From: Streptomyces sp. NBC_01298
Lineage (GTDB): Bacteria; Actinomycetota; Actinomycetes; Streptomycetales; Streptomycetaceae
DNA length: 64,000 nt
Assembly: GCF_035978755.1 (NCBI RefSeq)
Contig: NZ_CP108414.1
Coordinates: forward strand, 124,001-188,000
Reading direction: 5' to 3'
Shown here: piece by piece, positions 17,010-32,930 of the stretch
Position numbering within the stretch: position 1 is the stretch's first letter
How the letters are laid out: the number at the start of each line of letters is the position of its first letter
Made by a program: the position numbers and the translations under genes
Notes under the pieces: model-generated
Seen by the model: only the letters and a program-made list of their open reading frames with translations
Databases searched by the model: none
Told to the model about the DNA's origin: nothing

Positions 17010-19277
17010 TCAGGAGCGGGGTGCGGCCTCGATGTCGAGGCGGATCAGGGCGCGTGCCGCGTCGAGGGCCGCGTGCACGCCTTCGGGCTCCCCGTGGCGG
17101 GCGATCACGTGCCCGAGCCGGTCGGAGGCGCTGCGGGGGCTGCGCACGGGCGTGCCGGGGGCGGCGGTGACCAGCACCGACTCGACCCCGTCGACGGCTT
17201 GGGCGGCCTGGGTGCCGTGGGCGGCGGTGAGGGTGCCGTCGGTGTCGGCGAGGAGGAACTGGATGCCGGCGTGGCCGGCGTCCTCGGTCTTCAGGTGCGG
17301 GGGCATGCCCAGTGCGGCGCGGAGCTGCTCGCCGAGGAGGTCTGCCCCGGTGGCGAGCCGGATCAGTTCGGGGATCATGCCGCCGGCCGGGCGGGGGTTG
17401 ATCTCGATGAGGGCGGGTCCGTCTGCGGTCAGTTTGACCTCGGTGTGGGTGGCTCCCAGCCGGATCCCGGCCGCGTCCAGAGCCGCCGTCACCGTCTCGG
17501 TGATCCGCCGCGCGGTGGTGGCGGGCAGCGGGGCGGGGAAGAGGTGGCGGTGTTCGACGAAGTACGGTGTCGCGGTCACCGACTTGGCGGTGATGCCGAC
17601 GCACTCGGCCTGCCCGTCCCGGCCGAACATCTCGACGCTGTACTCGGGACCCTCCAGGTACTCCTCGACGAGGACGGTGCGTGCGGTGGGCATGCCCCGT
17701 ACGTTGGTGTCGATGGCGAGGATCCGCTCGATCTGGGCGCGGACCTGGTCCTCGTCGGCGCAGAGCAGGACGTTGGTGGAGCCCGAGTCGTCGGCCGGCT
17801 TGACCACGCAGGGCAGTCCGGTACGGGCTACGGCGGCAGCGGCCCCGTCCGGCTCGCGGACCAGGGCGTAGCGGGGCTGGCGGACGTCCGCGGCCCGCAG
17901 CCTCTCGCGCAGGGCCGACTTGTCGCGGCAGAGGGCCACCGCCTCGGGCGGGTTGCCGGGCAGGCCGAGCCACTGGGCGATCCGGGCGGCGGCCGGTACG
18001 TAGAAGTCGCTGGTGGTGGTGACGCCGGCGATCTCCTCGCGGCGGAAGCGTTCCTGTACGGCGGCGCGCAGGGCGGCGTCGGAGTTGGTGTCGCAGCGCA
18101 CCACCTCGGCGCCGGTGTCCGCGAGTCCCCGGTAGCGGTCGGGGTCGCCCGTCAGCAGGACGGGTACGGTGCCCAGTTCGCGGGCCCGCTCCAGCGCCAG
18201 CATGCCGGTGCCGGTGGTGTTGGACTCCACGAACAACAGGTGCCGGCGGAGCCCGGCGGGCGGGGCGTAGGCGAGGGTGGACCAGGTGCGGGCGGTCCCG
18301 TCGGGGCCGAGTGCGGCCGGTGCGGTGGCGGTGGGCACCTCGCGCAGCCGGTTCGCGTCCCAGTGCTCGTCGCTGTAGACGGTGTCGGCGTAGCGGTCGC
18401 CGCGGTCGGGCAGGATGCCGACGATCCGGGTGCCGGGTTCGGCGCGCTCGGCGAGGCCGGTGAGGACCCGGTAGACGGAGCCCGAGGTGTTGCCGCCGAA
18501 GATCTGCTGCTCGCGGGCGAGGTCCCAGGTGGCGGCGAAGGCCTCGTGGTCGTTGAGCCAGTGCACCTCGTCGACGAGGGTGCGGTCCAGGTTCTTGGGC
18601 AGCAGGCTGTTGCCCAGGCCGCTCTGCAGGCGCTGCGGTACGTCGGGCTGGCCGAAGAGGGCGCTGCCCACGCAGTCGACGCCGACGACGTGCAGGCCGG
18701 GCAGCGTGGCACGCAGGGCGCGGGCGGTTCCGCAGAGGGAGCCGCCGCTGCCGACGGCGCCGACGAGGGTGTCGAACCGTCCGAGGTCTTCGAGGAGTTC
18801 ACCGGCGAGGGTGCGGTAGGCGCCGGGGTTGTCGGGGTTGGTGTACTGCTGCGGCCAGAAGGCGCCCGGCAGTTCGCCCTGGAGCTCCGCGAGCCGCTCC
18901 AGACGCGCGCTCTGCCAGCCGTGGCTGGTCATGGCCCGGACGATGTGCACCCGGCAGCCCAGGGCGCGGAGTTTGGCGAGGGTGACGGGGTCGATGCGCG
19001 GGTCGGTGACGATGTGGACCTCGTGGCCCAGGGAGCGGCCGACGAGGGCGACGCCGAGGGCCATGGTGCCCGAGGAGCTCTCGATGACGGGGTCGCCCGG
19101 TTTCAGGGTGCCCAGCCGCCGGGCCTCCAGCAGGATGTTGCGGGCGACGCGGTCCTTCATCGCGAAGAGGTTCTGCAGTTCCAGCTTGGCGTAGACCTCC
19201 ACGCCGCGGGCCTCGCCCAGGCGGAGCCGGACCAGGGGGGTGGCCCCGATCGCGTCCGTCACGGTGTCGAACAGCAT
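17010..19277 (-). CDS. SbnA/DabB-like PLP enzyme fused to an ATP-grasp domain
   Basis: A 755-residue two-domain protein. Residues 1 to about 325 are a cysteine-synthase-family PLP enzyme. The start GATPLVRL, the lysine in FAMKDR (residue 41), ESSSGTMALG and AVGSGGSLCG are all in place. In this family SbnA condenses phosphoserine with glutamate, and DabB-type enzymes act on phosphothreonine. Residues about 345-750 are an ATP-grasp ligase (VVKPADDSGSTNV, LVEEYLEGPEYSVE, IEINPRPAGGMIPE). With the kinase and lyase genes next to it, the first domain should attach an amino donor, probably aspartate, to phosphothreonine. The role of the ATP-grasp domain is unknown; amide formation on the diamino acid is one option. 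ATG at 19277 is two bases after the kinase stop. Confidence 0.9.
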   Translation of the reverse strand: MLFDTVTDAIGATPLVRLRLGEARGVEVYAKLELQNLFAMKDRVARNILLEARRLGTLKPGDPVIESSSGTMALGVALVGRSLGHEVHIVTDPRIDPVTLAKLRALGCRVHIVRAMTSHGWQSARLERLAELQGELPGAFWPQQYTNPDNPGAYRTLAGELLEDLGRFDTLVGAVGSGGSLCGTARALRATLPGLHVVGVDCVGSALFGQPDVPQRLQSGLGNSLLPKNLDRTLVDEVHWLNDHEAFAATWDLAREQQIFGGNTSGSVYRVLTGLAERAEPGTRIVGILPDRGDRYADTVYSDEHWDANRLREVPTATAPAALGPDGTARTWSTLAYAPPAGLRRHLLFVESNTTGTGMLALERARELGTVPVLLTGDPDRYRGLADTGAEVVRCDTNSDAALRAAVQERFRREEIAGVTTTSDFYVPAAARIAQWLGLPGNPPEAVALCRDKSALRERLRAADVRQPRYALVREPDGAAAAVARTGLPCVVKPADDSGSTNVLLCADEDQVRAQIERILAIDTNVRGMPTARTVLVEEYLEGPEYSVEMFGRDGQAECVGITAKSVTATPYFVEHRHLFPAPLPATTARRITETVTAALDAAGIRLGATHTEVKLTADGPALIEINPRPAGGMIPELIRLATGADLLGEQLRAALGMPPHLKTEDAGHAGIQFLLADTDGTLTAAHGTQAAQAVDGVESVLVTAAPGTPVRSPRSASDRLGHVIARHGEPEGVHAALDAARALIRLDIEAAPRS

Positions 19278-19279
19278 GC

Positions 19280-20254
19280 TCAGATCTCCAGCTCGGTGGG
19301 GTGGGCGGGCACGGCCGTCGGGCTCCAGCTGTCGCCGCCGCCCAGGGAGCGGTGGACGGACGTCTCTCCGCCGAGGGCGGCGCAGCCGGCCCGTATGTGC
19401 TCGGTCTTGCCGGCGAGGGCGGGGTCGCCCGCCTCCAGGAGGACGCCGAGCATGGTGCCGCTGTGGGCGAGCACCAGGCCCAGGCCGTCGACCTCGCGGC
19501 ACAGGGCGCGCAGGTGCGCGAACCCGGCGCGCCGGCGGCGGAGCGCGTTCATCTCCGCGCTGCGGGTGGCGACGGCGCCGACCTCCAGGAGGTCGGCGCA
19601 GGCCACGGCCGCGGTGAGCCGGTCCAGCAGGAGCGCGTACTCCGCGCGGTCCGCGGAGTCGATGGCCCGGGCGGCCCGGTTGTGCGCGACGGTGTCCACC
19701 TGCCCGCCCTCGTCGTGGGCGACGACGGTGAGCGGGGGGAGCACGCCGAGGCGGCGGCCGAGGCGCACCTCGCGGTGGTGGAAGGCGACGATCTCGTCGT
19801 ACATGACCCCGTCGGCCGGTTCGATGCCGCGCAGGAAGTCCTCGGTCTCGGCCGGGGTGAAGGCGCGGCCGTGGGCGGCGCCGACGGCACGTACGGTGGC
19901 GACGAGGTCGGCGGAGGAGCTGGCGAGGCCCTTGCCCTCGGGCAGGTCGCCGGCCACCTCCAGCAGGCCGCCGTCCGTGCTGCCGAGGGCGGCCAGGACG
20001 GCTTCGGCGACCCGGCGGGACTTGGCCTTGTGCGCCGGCCGCACCTGGACGCCCGGCCGGCCGGGCACGGGGTGGAAGACGGCGGTGGCCCAGCGTGCCA
20101 GCGGGAAGGTGACCAGGAAGTCGCCCTGGGGGTGGGGCAGGGCGCCCTGGAGCAGTTCGCCGAAGGTGCCGAAGGCGCTGCCGGATCCGGCGGGGGCGGT
20201 GGAGATCGCCCCGGCGGTGTCAGTGCGCGCGCCGTACGCGGGTGCGGGTGCCAT
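19280..20254 (-). CDS. L-threonine kinase-like GHMP kinase for 2,3-diaminobutyrate synthesis
   Basis: A 324-residue GHMP-superfamily kinase resembling PduX-type L-threonine kinases. The ATP-binding signature is LPEGKGLASSSADL near residue 100. FGTFGELLQG near residue 30 is the substrate-side opening motif, and a late GETSVHRSLGGGD segment is present. The expected reaction is Thr plus ATP to O-phospho-L-threonine. That is the activated substrate for the PLP enzyme encoded two bases downstream, as in the dabABC set for 2,3-diaminobutyrate of friulimicin-type peptides. ATG at 20254 has an AGGAGG site six bases upstream and lies within the last 35 bases of the lyase gene. Confidence 0.88.
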   Translation of the reverse strand: MAPAPAYGARTDTAGAISTAPAGSGSAFGTFGELLQGALPHPQGDFLVTFPLARWATAVFHPVPGRPGVQVRPAHKAKSRRVAEAVLAALGSTDGGLLEVAGDLPEGKGLASSSADLVATVRAVGAAHGRAFTPAETEDFLRGIEPADGVMYDEIVAFHHREVRLGRRLGVLPPLTVVAHDEGGQVDTVAHNRAARAIDSADRAEYALLLDRLTAAVACADLLEVGAVATRSAEMNALRRRRAGFAHLRALCREVDGLGLVLAHSGTMLGVLLEAGDPALAGKTEHIRAGCAALGGETSVHRSLGGGDSWSPTAVPAHPTELEI

Positions 20255-21866
20255 CGCCGTCCTCCTGCTCCTCGGTCTCGGTGGCGGTGACCGTGCCGGT
20301 GGCGGTGCCCGTGGCAGCGGCCGTGGCCGTGCCGGTGACCGTGCCCGTGGCCGTGCCGGTCGCGCCGTACAGGGCCCGGTCGCCCTCCTCGGCGCCCGCG
20401 CGGATCGCGGCCGCGCGCCGCTCCCACTCGGCTGCGAGCCCTTCGTACGTCTCCTGCTGGGTGCGCAGGACGGTGCGTACGGCCTCGGGGCGGGCCGAAC
20501 CGGCGGACACCATGCGTTCCAGGCCCCGGTCTACGTCGAAGGCCTCGGCGAGGAGCCGGGCGGGGTCGCTGAGGGTGATGCCGTGTCCGGCGGCCGCCTC
20601 GGCCAGCAGGGCGGGCTCGCCCGGGGCGGGAGCGGCGCCCGCCGTCGCGGCGAGCACGACGTACTTGCCGGCGACGACCTGAGCGGTGCGCCAGGGCACC
20701 CCTTCGGTGAGGCACAGGGCGTTGGCGAGGCTGAAGCCGCCGAGGAACTCACGCTCGCACACCTGGCGCATGCGGTCGGCGCGGAAGGTGAGCCGGCGCA
20801 GCACCTCGGTGAGGAGGCGGACGGTGCCGTGGGCCGAGTCGAAGGCGTTCAGCAGGTGGGTGCCGGCCTCCTTGGAGACCTCGACGAGGTTGCAGAAGGG
20901 GGTGTTGCGCTGGCCCAGGAGCACGTCGAAGTGGAAGGCCGTCAGGTGGGCGGTGCGTCCGCGGATCCGCTCCAGGACGGGGTAGTTCTTCTTCTGCGGC
21001 ATGGCGGAGGAGATGCCGGACAGTTCGTCGGGCAGTTCGACGAAGCCGTACTCGCTGCCGCCCCAGGTGAGCAGGTCCGTGGTGAAGCGGCTCAGAGCGG
21101 TACCCAGGAGGCTGAGCTCCGCGGTCAGTTCGGCGCTCCAGCGGCGCGAGGCCACGGCGGTCAGCGCGTGGGGCTGCGGCCGGGAGAACCCGAGCAGCCG
21201 AGCCATCCGGTCGCGGTCCCAGGGCAGTTCCTGGCCGGCCATGGCACCGGCGCCCAGCGGGGAGGCGTCGATGCCGTCGTAGGCGTTCAGCAGCCGGGCG
21301 TGGGTGTGCAGCAGGTGCTCGGAGAGCGCGGCGAGGTGGAAGCCGGGGGTGATGATCTGGGCGGCCTGGAAGTGGGTGTAGCCCGGCATGGGCAGGTCGC
21401 AGGTCTTCTCGGCCAACCGGTGTACGACGGAACCGAGTTCGTGGAGTGCCGCGGCGAACCGGGTGAGCTGGTCGCGTCCGTACATCACCTGGGCGCAGGC
21501 CTGGAGGTCGTTGCGGCTGCGGTCGGCGTGCCAGGCGACGACCGGGTGGGGCAGGCCCGCCTCGACGTGCCGTTCTAGGGCGAAGGCGATGTCCGACATG
21601 TTGGCGCCGGGCTGCGCGCTGAGGGTGTCGGGGCCGACGGAGTCCAGCAGGGCCGCGATCCGGCGGGCCTCCTCGGCGGTGATCAGGTCCATGCGGACGT
21701 ACTCGGCGGCCAGGGTCTTCTCGATGGCGACGTAGTGGCGCAGCAGGTGGCGGGACTCGAATGCGAACTGCGGGGCGAGCACTTCGTCGTGGAGGAGTTC
21801 CGCGGGGCCGCCGCGGATGCGGCCGCTCAGTTCGGGGGCGGTGGGCCCCGGAGTATCGCTCGTCAC
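20220..21866 (-). CDS. argininosuccinate lyase-like enzyme (DabC-type)
   Basis: A 548-residue member of the aspartase/fumarase/argininosuccinate lyase superfamily, with the signature SSAMPQKKN near residue 280 and ADRSRNDLQ near 110. In 2,3-diaminobutyrate pathways a lyase of this family splits an aspartate adduct into the diamino acid and fumarate, so true argininosuccinate cleavage is unlikely here. The GTG at 21866 is preferred over an upstream start because of GGAAA about nine bases before it. After the family's normal end there is a tail of about 40 residues rich in Thr-Gly-Ala-Val and then acidic residues (ETEEQEDGDG). It is encoded by a tandem DNA repeat and is not part of the usual fold. 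Confidence 0.9.
   Translation of the reverse strand: MTSDTPGPTAPELSGRIRGGPAELLHDEVLAPQFAFESRHLLRHYVAIEKTLAAEYVRMDLITAEEARRIAALLDSVGPDTLSAQPGANMSDIAFALERHVEAGLPHPVVAWHADRSRNDLQACAQVMYGRDQLTRFAAALHELGSVVHRLAEKTCDLPMPGYTHFQAAQIITPGFHLAALSEHLLHTHARLLNAYDGIDASPLGAGAMAGQELPWDRDRMARLLGFSRPQPHALTAVASRRWSAELTAELSLLGTALSRFTTDLLTWGGSEYGFVELPDELSGISSAMPQKKNYPVLERIRGRTAHLTAFHFDVLLGQRNTPFCNLVEVSKEAGTHLLNAFDSAHGTVRLLTEVLRRLTFRADRMRQVCEREFLGGFSLANALCLTEGVPWRTAQVVAGKYVVLAATAGAAPAPGEPALLAEAAAGHGITLSDPARLLAEAFDVDRGLERMVSAGSARPEAVRTVLRTQQETYEGLAAEWERRAAAIRAGAEEGDRALYGATGTATGTVTGTATAAATGTATGTVTATETEEQEDGDGTRTRVRRAH
20278..20370. repeat. short tandem repeat encoding the Thr-rich tail of the lyase
   Basis: About 90 bases consist of degenerate 6- and 12-base units of the form gtgccggtggcc/gtgaccgtgccc (+ strand). 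On the coding strand they yield alternating Thr-Gly-Thr-Ala/Val residues. The repeat lies between the catalytic fold and the stop codon of the lyase gene and just upstream of the kinase ribosome binding site. Confidence 0.75.
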
Positions 21867-22004
21867 GTGGTGTTTTCCGTTCCTGTTCTGGTGCGGGGCG
21901 CGAGGTGCGTCGGCGCATGCCTCGTCGGCGCGCGGCGCACGAGGGCGTGGCACGGGGCGGGGCGAGGCGGGGCGAGGGCGAAGTGGTGGGCCTACGGGCC
22001 CGGC

Positions 22005-29444
<7,440 letters not shown>

Positions 29445-29618
29445 GACAACTCCCTCGACGCCGCACCGGTGCCTGGTACGCGGCGCATGCTCCGCTTGAT
29501 TGCCCCTTCAGCCTAGGAACGGTGCGGATTGGGGTGAAGTCGCCTCTTTACGGTCCCGGGTTCACGTGACCGGCATCGCCCGGACGGAGAACCCGCGGCC
29601 TTGTCGAGCTCGGGTGGC

Positions 29619-29644
29619 GCAGAGCGGTGCCGCAGAGCGGTGCC
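29619..29644. repeat. exact 13-bp tandem duplication upstream of lipase and NRPS genes
   Basis: The unit gcagagcggtgcc occurs at 29619-29631 and again at 29632-29644 without a gap. It lies in the 305-base divergent promoter region and could be a pair of activator sites or a simple slippage duplication. Confidence 0.7.
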
Positions 29645-29663
29645 GCAGGCCTGTTCAAGCCTT

Positions 29664-29703
29664 TTACCTGCTGGTAACTTACAGCGCTGTTACCACCGGT
29701 AAC
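29664..29703. promoter_or_regulatory. two tandem TTACC-GGTAA palindromes (candidate operator)
   Basis: The first palindrome, at 29664-29677, is TTACC-TGCT-GGTAA. The second, at 29689-29703, is GTTACC-ACC-GGTAAC, and the centres are about 26 bases apart. Both share the half-site GGTAA. They lie 47-86 bases before the lipase ATG at 29750 and about 220-260 bases before the NRPS start at 29444. Paired short palindromes at this distance are typical of binding sites for TetR- or MarR-type repressors. No gene for such a regulator is adjacent. Confidence 0.65.
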
Positions 29704-29749
29704 GCATGACGACTGTCCCGGTGATCCACGAGACGAATCCGAGGGAACC

Positions 29750-31087
29750 ATGCACCGCATCGCCATGGGGAAGCTGGCAGCCGCAGTTGCCACCGCTCTG
29801 GCCGTCACCGCCGCTCCGGCGGCCGCGGCCGCTCCGTCCGCCTCGTCGACGGTCGCGGCGGGCGACTCGTTCTACGCGTACGACGGCAGCACGCCCTTGT
29901 CCTCCTTCGCACCGGGCGCCGTGCTCAAGACCCGGACGCTGCAGTACCACGTCCTCGGCATCCCGACGCCGGTCACCGCGATCCAGCTGCTGTTCCGCAC
30001 CGTCGACGCGCAGGGCCGCCCGTCCGCCGGGGTCACGTCGATCGTGCGCAGCCCCAACGGAGACGGCAGCAAGGCGGTTTCGTACCAGTCGTTCTACGAC
30101 TCCCTCAACTCCGCGGACTCCCCCTCCCGGGCCATCGCGGGCGACGTCTCGCTCGGCGGCCTGATCGCGAACGGTGAGTCCCTCCTCCTGGTGCCGCTCC
30201 TGCTCTCGGGCTACAACGTGATCATCCCGGACAGCGAGGGCCAGAACGCCGACTTCGCGGCCGGCCCGGAGTACGGAACGAACACCCTGGACTCGATCCG
30301 GGCCGCGAGCCAGTCCCCGCAGACCGGTCTGAACTCCAACACCCGCATCGGCCTTGCCGGTTACTCGGGCGGGGCCATCGCCACCCACTGGGCGGCCGCA
30401 CTCGCGCCGGGCTACGCACCGGACGTCGACAGGAGGCTGGTCGGATACGCGGAAGGCGGTCTGCTCGTCGATCCGGCGCACAACCTCAAGTACGTCAGCG
30501 GCAGTTCCATCTGGGCCGGCGTCGCACCCATGGCCGTCATCGGGGCGGCGCGTTCCTACGACATCGACTTCGAGCCCTACCTCAACGCCTACGGTCGACA
30601 GGTGTTCAAGGAGCTCGAACGCGGTTCGATCGTCAACGCGCTGGGCCAGTACCCGGGACTGACCTGGAAGAAGATGGTCAAGCCGGAGTACGCGAACCCG
30701 AATTCGGTTCCCCCCTTCGTCGAGGCGGTCAACAAGCTCAACCTCGGCTCGGCCGCCACACCCAGCGCACCCGGGTTCATCGTCCAGGGCAACGGAGGTG
30801 TCCTGGAGGGCACCCTCAGCAACCTCCCGGGCATCGGGACGGGTGACGGGGTCATGGTCGCCGGAGACGTGCGCGCACTGGTCCGGCAGTACTGCGACAA
30901 GGGCAACACCGCCATCAAGTACCGGCAGTACGAGCTGCTCAGCCATGTCGGCGCCGCCGTTCCGTGGGCACCCGCCGCCCTCGGCTGGCTGGGCGACAGG
31001 TTCGCGGGCAAGACGCCCCCGTCCGACTGCGGCCGGATCCCCGCGGGCAACTCGCTCGCACCGGAGGTCCCCACGGCAAGGCCCTGA
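29750..31087 (+). CDS. secreted lipase, LIP family (Candida antarctica lipase A-like)
   Basis: A 445-residue secreted alpha/beta hydrolase. A signal peptide covers about residues 1-28, with an AAA-type cleavage site. The nucleophile elbow GLAGYSGGAIATHW near residue 203 and the general layout match the secretory lipase (LIP) family known in fungi and actinomycetes. A late HVGAAVPWAP segment near 403 probably carries the catalytic His. The likely reaction is hydrolysis of acylglycerols or other esters outside the cell. The gene is divergent from the NRPS operon and preceded by the paired palindromes at 29664-29703. It is probably not part of the peptide pathway, though shared regulation is possible. 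Confidence 0.88.
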   Translation: MHRIAMGKLAAAVATALAVTAAPAAAAAPSASSTVAAGDSFYAYDGSTPLSSFAPGAVLKTRTLQYHVLGIPTPVTAIQLLFRTVDAQGRPSAGVTSIVRSPNGDGSKAVSYQSFYDSLNSADSPSRAIAGDVSLGGLIANGESLLLVPLLLSGYNVIIPDSEGQNADFAAGPEYGTNTLDSIRAASQSPQTGLNSNTRIGLAGYSGGAIATHWAAALAPGYAPDVDRRLVGYAEGGLLVDPAHNLKYVSGSSIWAGVAPMAVIGAARSYDIDFEPYLNAYGRQVFKELERGSIVNALGQYPGLTWKKMVKPEYANPNSVPPFVEAVNKLNLGSAATPSAPGFIVQGNGGVLEGTLSNLPGIGTGDGVMVAGDVRALVRQYCDKGNTAIKYRQYELLSHVGAAVPWAPAALGWLGDRFAGKTPPSDCGRIPAGNSLAPEVPTARP

Positions 31088-31292
31088 CACCAGAGGGCGC
31101 TGCCCAGGCGCCCGGCCCGGCCCGCCGGCCGAAAGTTGTCCTCTTCGGGTGGCCTGCCGGGCGGGTTGCGGGTCCCGCCCCGTGGTGTCTGGCGCCCGCT
31201 CTCCAGGCGGAGGATCATCCGGTGGGCACGGGCCGCCGACCGGCGGCGGCCCGGCCGAGGGCCCGCAACGAGGGGGCCGGGGGGAGGTTCGC

Positions 31293-31784
31293 ATGACCGC
31301 CGCGGAACAGCTCGACTGGGCAGCCCTCTTGCGGTTCGACCAGGAGCGGGGGCTGGAGGGCCGCCGACACGACGCGGAGGCCGCCGGCCGCCGGGGCGAC
31401 GCCCGGGCCAAGGCCCAGTACCTCCAAGAGGTCGCCCAGCTGGACATGCTGCCCAGACTCTGGGAGTTCGGGGTCCCGCTCACCGAGGAGGAGTACCAGG
31501 ACGCGGGGCGGGTGCGGTCGTGGATGACCCACGAGCAGGCGGCGGCCCGTCACCAGGCCCTGTCCCGGCACCCGTCGCCGGGCTGGAGCCGGGACCCCCA
31601 CATCCGGTACTTCTGGTCCCCGGACGGCCACCTCATGTACGTGACGACGGCCCGTGACGACGGCCGGTTCGTCGTCAACCACGGTTTCCTGACGCCCGGA
31701 CGGGCCGACCGGCTTCGCCGGGACACGCCGCGGCTGGCGCACGGCCGGCGATGCCGGGTGACCGGGCGGCGGCCCGCCCGGTGA
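31293..31784 (+). CDS. hypothetical protein
   Basis: A 163-residue soluble protein with no recognised domain. ATG at 31293 is preceded by GGGGGGAGG six bases upstream, a strong ribosome binding site, and codon use is typical. The N-terminal half is helical and charged (DQERGLEGRRHDAEAAGRR), and the middle is aromatic (YFWSPDGHLMYVTTA). The C-terminus is very basic. It follows the lipase by about 205 bases in the same direction and may or may not share its transcript. Confidence 0.65.
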   Translation: MTAAEQLDWAALLRFDQERGLEGRRHDAEAAGRRGDARAKAQYLQEVAQLDMLPRLWEFGVPLTEEEYQDAGRVRSWMTHEQAAARHQALSRHPSPGWSRDPHIRYFWSPDGHLMYVTTARDDGRFVVNHGFLTPGRADRLRRDTPRLAHGRRCRVTGRRPAR

Positions 31785-31975
31785 CCGCTCCCCCTGCGGC
31801 GCCGGTACCGCCACAGGCCGGATCACGTCGCCTTCGGGCGAGTCGGCGAAGCCATGAACGTCATGGCCAAAGCCGAAGCCGTAGGCCCCCAGCGGGAAGC
31901 CCCACAAAAACGGTCACCGACAACGAAGCCCTGCCAGCCCCGTGTGGGGCGCATGCGCATGCCGGCGGCGACGGA

Positions 31976-32440
31976 TCAGCCGCACCGGATCGGTCCGGTG
32001 TCGAGGTTGTATTTCACTCCGCCGCGTACCAGCGAGCCGCTCACCCGGATGCACTGCCCCGTCGAGTTGAACCAGGTGTACAACGGTCCGGCGTAGTAGC
32101 GAAGGTTGGCCGGATGCTCCTTGGGCGGATCGATGGAGTAGTCGCCGCCCTCGTCGAAGATCGCCACGGTGACGTGCGAGGCGAGGCCGTCGTAGGGACT
32201 GGACCAGAACTTCACGCAGTTCTTCTTGGTCGCACCGTTCCAGTAGGTGCGCGCGTAGCCACCCCCGTTGCGCCCCGCCGGATTCTTGGCCCAGTACGTC
32301 GTGCCGTCCCAGCTTCCGCTGCACTGCTCGGCGGCGGGGGCCGCCTGTGCGGTGGGGGAGGCAACGAGACCGAGCAGCAGCGCCATGACGCCGACGCCCA
32401 GCACCTGCGGTTTGCGTAACCGCTTCTTCAGCAACTTCAT
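31976..32440 (-). CDS. secreted protein, spore-associated-protein-like
   Basis: A 154-residue secreted protein. The start at 32440 is chosen because AGGAG lies six bases upstream; the ATG at 32446 would sit directly on that site. The signal peptide has a KKRLRK n-region and likely cleavage near AQAAP, about residue 34. The mature region has paired cysteines (QCSGSW, KKNCVKFW, GQCIRVSG) and YAGPLYTWF. This resembles small Streptomyces secreted proteins related to spore-associated protein A, an assignment from general appearance only. It has its own upstream region and no close partner. Confidence 0.75.
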   Translation of the reverse strand: MKLLKKRLRKPQVLGVGVMALLLGLVASPTAQAAPAAEQCSGSWDGTTYWAKNPAGRNGGGYARTYWNGATKKNCVKFWSSPYDGLASHVTVAIFDEGGDYSIDPPKEHPANLRYYAGPLYTWFNSTGQCIRVSGSLVRGGVKYNLDTGPIRCG

Positions 32441-32930
32441 TCGCATCTCCTGATGATCAGATGCCGTTGACCCGGCTTGCCCAGGCCATGCCCGGCACGC
32501 TCCGCTCCCCGCGGACCGCACGTCCGACGTTTCACGAAATCTCCACTGGGTCCACCACGACGCCCACACCGGGACCGGGTCCGTCTGGTGCGTGCCCTGA
32601 CATCGGCGCGGAACGGGCGCGACGGGTAGGGGCCGATTCGTGTCCGCGACGACACACTGACCACCCGCCCGGCCATCGCGCGCCGCCTTGTGCGCGCAGC
32701 AGGTCCGGAACGGCCGGGCCGCGTGCGCGGTGCGGCTCGGCTCCCACGTGCGTACGGTGCCGGGACACGGCCCTTTGCCCGCGCGCGCGAAGGAGTCGTA
32801 CGTCCCGTTCCGAGGGCGGGTGCCCCCGTCCCCGCGGCCGCTTCACACAGCAGCACCCCTGCGTCGGCCGCCGCTTGCGCATGCGTCCGATACGGAGGCA
32901 CCTCGTGGGTCGATGGTCTTGTGCGTGCCG
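32441..32930. other. 490-base intergenic stretch without a recognised gene
   Basis: Open frames here on both strands show no family motif, no clear ribosome binding site and no consistent codon pattern. I see no terminator or repeat that I can support. It contains the promoter region of the secreted-protein gene at 31976-32440. Confidence 0.5.

Noticed and set aside
17010..21866. A staphyloferrin B-like siderophore pathway (diaminopropionate) suggested by the SbnA-like enzyme
   Set aside because: There is no SbnB-type dehydrogenase and no siderophore synthetase. The adjacent threonine-type kinase and fumarate-releasing lyase point to 2,3-diaminobutyrate instead.
20220..21866. Arginine biosynthesis argH
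   Set aside because: The gene sits in an NRPS operon between an NRPS and a kinase, has no other arg genes around it, and matches the context of diaminobutyrate lyases.
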